From the NCBI GenBank assembly GCA_005888695.1, contig VBBH01000116.1:1-7586 (forward strand): 7,586 bases of DNA. Direction: 5' to 3'. The notes below the pieces were generated by a model that made no database searches, was not told where the DNA came from, and worked only from the letters and a program-made list of their open reading frames with translations. Made by a program: the position numbers and the translations under genes. Shown one piece after another: positions 5,960 through 7,586 of the stretch (position 1 is its first letter; every line of letters starts with the position of its first letter). The DNA comes from Candidatus Bathyarchaeota archaeon. GTDB taxonomy: Archaea > Thermoproteota > Bathyarchaeia > 40CM-2-53-6.

Positions 5960-6990
5960 GACGTGACGAACTATTGTTCGAGCGTCCCACCGATCTCTTT
6001 GCAAGTTCCCCTCCAGAATTACGCGGGCTTGCACGCGACGATGTCCGCCTCATGGTCTCAACCCCTGACGGAGTGAATAGTCATCACAGGTTCAGGAAGC
6101 TTCCGGACTTGTTGAGTACCGGGGACTTGCTTGTTGTGAACGAGAGCATGACACTTCCAGCGAGCCTGCCTGCAGTGTCGAGAAGATTTGGGAATATTCG
6201 ATTGAATCTTTCGACGAGATTTTCGGAATACTTGTGGGTTACAGAGCCGCGATGGAGCCCTGGACAGCCAGGTCCAATTGCTTTGGAGGAAGGTGAGAAT
6301 TTGATGGTTGACGGTTCAAGTGCCAAGCTTTTGATGCGTTATCCAGGGATTCCAAGATTGTGGCTCGTCAGGTTCGCTCAGCCAGCTAGCATATTGATGA
6401 TGAGGATAGGTGAGCCTATCCATTACGGCTACGCTCCAGCCTATCCTATCGAAACGTATCAGACCTTGTTCTCCAGATTTCCTGGGAGTGTGGAGATGCC
6501 GAGTGCCGCTAGGCCGATCACTGCTAGATTGCGGGATGCGTTGCTCGGGCGTGGTATCGGGATTGCCGGGGTCGTTTTGCATACTGGAGTGTCGAGTCTT
6601 GAGATCGAGGATGAAACCGTGGAGCATCAAGCATTGTATCCGGAATGGTTCAGGGTCTCGCCTGCTATTGCAAACGCCGTGAATGCTGCGCATGCTCGTG
6701 GGAATCGTGTGATAGCTGTTGGGACCACAGTAGTTCGAGCCCTAGAGACAGCCTGGATCGGAAACGGGGTCAGAGCCTGTGCCGGAAGCACCAGCCTCTA
6801 TGTCCATCCGGGAGCTGGTGTGCATATTGTGGACGGTCTTCTGACTGGGTTGCATGATCCCGTGACGAGTCACTTGGCCATGCTAAGTGCGATCGCTGGG
6901 ATTGATCGAGTGAAGGAGGCGTATGATGAAGCAGTTGAGCAGCGATATCTATGGCACGAGTTCGGAGACAGCCATCTAATTCTGAATTGA
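5956..6990 (+). CDS. QueA-like S-adenosylmethionine:tRNA ribosyltransferase-isomerase homologue
   Basis: 344 aa, close to QueA's usual length of about 340-350. Bacterial QueA transfers and isomerises the ribosyl part of SAM onto 7-aminomethyl-7-deazaguanine in tRNA to form epoxyqueuosine. Matching blocks in order: DLLVVNES (58-65, for DLLVFNDT), YQTLFSRFPGSVEMPSA (168-184), VIAVGTTVVRALE (252-264), IVDGLLTGLHDP (291-302), and a C-terminal YLWHEFGDSHLIL (331-343). Two signature motifs differ: PSAARPIT replaces PTAGLHFT, and HTGVSS replaces HVGAGT. This marks a divergent subfamily that I recall from actinobacteria next to a similar SDR, so the substrate may not be a tRNA queuine precursor. The ATG at 5956 is chosen because it forms an ATGA overlap with the SDR stop; upstream in-frame GTG 5872 and ATG 5935 would lie within the SDR gene. 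The coding strand is G-rich, unlike the C-rich regulator and membrane genes, which fits an acquired gene. Confidence 0.9.
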   Translation: MRRDELLFERPTDLFASSPPELRGLARDDVRLMVSTPDGVNSHHRFRKLPDLLSTGDLLVVNESMTLPASLPAVSRRFGNIRLNLSTRFSEYLWVTEPRWSPGQPGPIALEEGENLMVDGSSAKLLMRYPGIPRLWLVRFAQPASILMMRIGEPIHYGYAPAYPIETYQTLFSRFPGSVEMPSAARPITARLRDALLGRGIGIAGVVLHTGVSSLEIEDETVEHQALYPEWFRVSPAIANAVNAAHARGNRVIAVGTTVVRALETAWIGNGVRACAGSTSLYVHPGAGVHIVDGLLTGLHDPVTSHLAMLSAIAGIDRVKEAYDEAVEQRYLWHEFGDSHLILN

Positions 6991-7052
6991 CTGCGGCTCC
7001 AGAGAGTACGATCCGAAACGATTGAGAGCCTCGTGAGGATAACACTTGCATG

Positions 7053-7073
7053 TAATCCTGACCTAATCCTGAA
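7053..7073. repeat. Tandem direct repeat TAATCCTGA x2, 11-bp period
   Basis: TAATCCTGA occurs at 7053-7061 and 7064-7072, one helical turn apart, in the 156-nt gap after the QueA-like gene and about 75 bp before the wHTH start. It is a candidate regulator-binding site for the 7147 gene, lying just upstream of its possible TATA element. Confidence 0.4.
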
Positions 7074-7094
7074 CATTCTTCTAAAGCGACCAAG

Positions 7095-7103
7095 CCTTAT
7101 TCT
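7095..7103 (+). promoter_or_regulatory. Possible TATA element for the wHTH/membrane gene pair
   Basis: CCTTATTCT is the most TATA-like stretch in the 6991-7146 gap. A start of transcription about 25 bp downstream, near 7124, would leave a leader of about 20 nt containing the GGGTG ribosome-binding site at 7134-7138. It is weak evidence, from inspection only. Confidence 0.25.
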
Positions 7104-7146
7104 TGGTATGCGTAGGGTGGTTTCGAACGCTTAGGGTGTCGCAGGC

Positions 7147-7482
7147 GTGGCTGTTTCGTATCCCGGCTCTGAGACTTCTTGGAAGCGCCTGCTATGGTAT
7201 GTTCTGGCTGGGTCCCGCGGTGGACCCAACCGTGGGCGGATCATCAACCTGTTGCGTCGGGAGCCCTACAATATCAACAAGATCTCCGAGGCGCTCCAGG
7301 TCCACTATCGAGTTGCGGAGCATCATATCAGAGCGCTTGAGAAGAACCATCTCGTATCTTCCGCCGGAGAACGATACGGTAAGCTCTACTTTCTATCGCC
7401 GGAAATGGAAGCTCACCTCTTCATCTTTGACGAGATATGGCGACAAATACAAGTCAGGGTTGAGCAGGGGGTGAAGAAGTAA
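7147..7482 (+). CDS. Archaeal winged-helix (ArsR-like) transcriptional regulator
   Basis: 111 aa. After a short leader comes KRLLWYVLAGSRGGPNRGRI, a start typical of a large group of small archaeal wHTH proteins. The helix-turn-helix is YNINKISEALQVHYRVAEHHIRALEK (about 41-66), and the wing is LVSSAGERYGKLYFLSP (69-85). A C-terminal helix (EAHLFIFDEIWRQIQVRVEQ) probably mediates dimerisation. There are no cysteine clusters or ligand-binding domain. The start is GTG at 7147 with GGGTG 8 nt upstream. An ATG at 7108 lies in the same frame but is separated by a TAG at 7132. The stop (TAA 7480-7482) overlaps by one base the ATG of a small membrane protein, a pairing often seen for this group in archaea. 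The effector and targets are unknown; control of its own operon is the simplest inference. Confidence 0.88.
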   Translation: MAVSYPGSETSWKRLLWYVLAGSRGGPNRGRIINLLRREPYNINKISEALQVHYRVAEHHIRALEKNHLVSSAGERYGKLYFLSPEMEAHLFIFDEIWRQIQVRVEQGVKK

Positions 7483-7586
7483 TGGCCTTACTAATGGATC
7501 TCAGTATGTACAGCTCCGCTGTTAGCGCTGTTCTCTTACTGGTTCTAATTGGGGTCTATCTACGGGTATATCGAGATACTCATGCG
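7482..7586 (+). CDS. Small membrane protein, partial (runs off the window)
   Basis: The 35 codons visible from ATG 7482 are open to the window end. A short amphipathic start (MALLMDLSMYSS) leads into one hydrophobic helix (AVSAVLLLVLIGVYLRVY) and then YRDTHA. It looks like the first helix of the small hydrophobic proteins that often follow this class of archaeal wHTH gene. GGTGA at 7470-7474, 7 nt before the ATG, supports this start; in-frame ATGs at 7494 and 7506 are alternatives. The TAATG overlap with the regulator implies translational coupling. A common idea, not shown here, is that the membrane protein works with the regulator in sensing. Confidence 0.75.
   Translation, partial: MALLMDLSMYSSAVSAVLLLVLIGVYLRVYRDTHA

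Noticed and set aside
6316..6693. Minus-strand 125-codon frame opposite the QueA-like gene
   Set aside because: Shadow frame; the sense strand carries continuous QueA similarity.
7117..7130. tRNA T-arm-like GGTTTCGAACGC
   Set aside because: No matching acceptor, D-arm or anticodon stem around it.

Overview
The window reads as a piece of an archaeal chromosome. Three things suggest this: a membrane-anchored winged-helix regulator, a second winged-helix regulator overlapping a small hydrophobic membrane protein (both types are common in Thermoproteota and Thermoplasmatota), and an exported beta-propeller protein plus a membrane-tethered cupredoxin. Clear GGAGG or GGTGA ribosome-binding sites occur inside gene clusters, while the first genes of transcription units often lack one. 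TTG starts are frequent. A finer placement is not possible by eye; a Nitrososphaeria/Bathyarchaeia-type lineage is a guess.

Layout. 1-2529 (minus strand): a surface or extracellular pair, with the large beta-propeller protein (628-2526) upstream of a small cupredoxin (33-503). 2530-2760 is a divergent intergenic region that must hold two promoters and has an 8-bp direct repeat two helical turns apart. 2761-3216 (plus strand) is a winged-helix regulator with two C-terminal membrane helices. 3317-4524 is a tight cluster of three membrane proteins of unknown function: a 108-aa two-helix protein with one CxxCxGxG motif, a six-helix protein, and a 90-aa single-helix protein with three cysteines. 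Each has a good ribosome-binding site.

4551-6990 is the most interesting block. It encodes a SufR-like winged-helix regulator with the three-cysteine pattern of an iron-sulfur sensor, a short-chain dehydrogenase/reductase (SDR), and a QueA-like SAM:tRNA ribosyltransferase-isomerase homologue. The reading frames overlap by 4 nt at each junction (CTGA, then ATGA), so they are probably co-translated. Archaea normally make archaeosine rather than queuosine, and the QueA-like protein has altered signature motifs. This SDR/QueA-like pair is therefore likely to be an acquired enzyme module of unknown substrate, possibly under redox or Fe-S control.

7147-7586 holds another archaeal winged-helix regulator overlapping by 1 nt the start of a small membrane protein that runs off the window. 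No rRNA, tRNA, CRISPR array, insertion sequence or transposase was seen, and no gene-free stretch exceeds about 235 bases.
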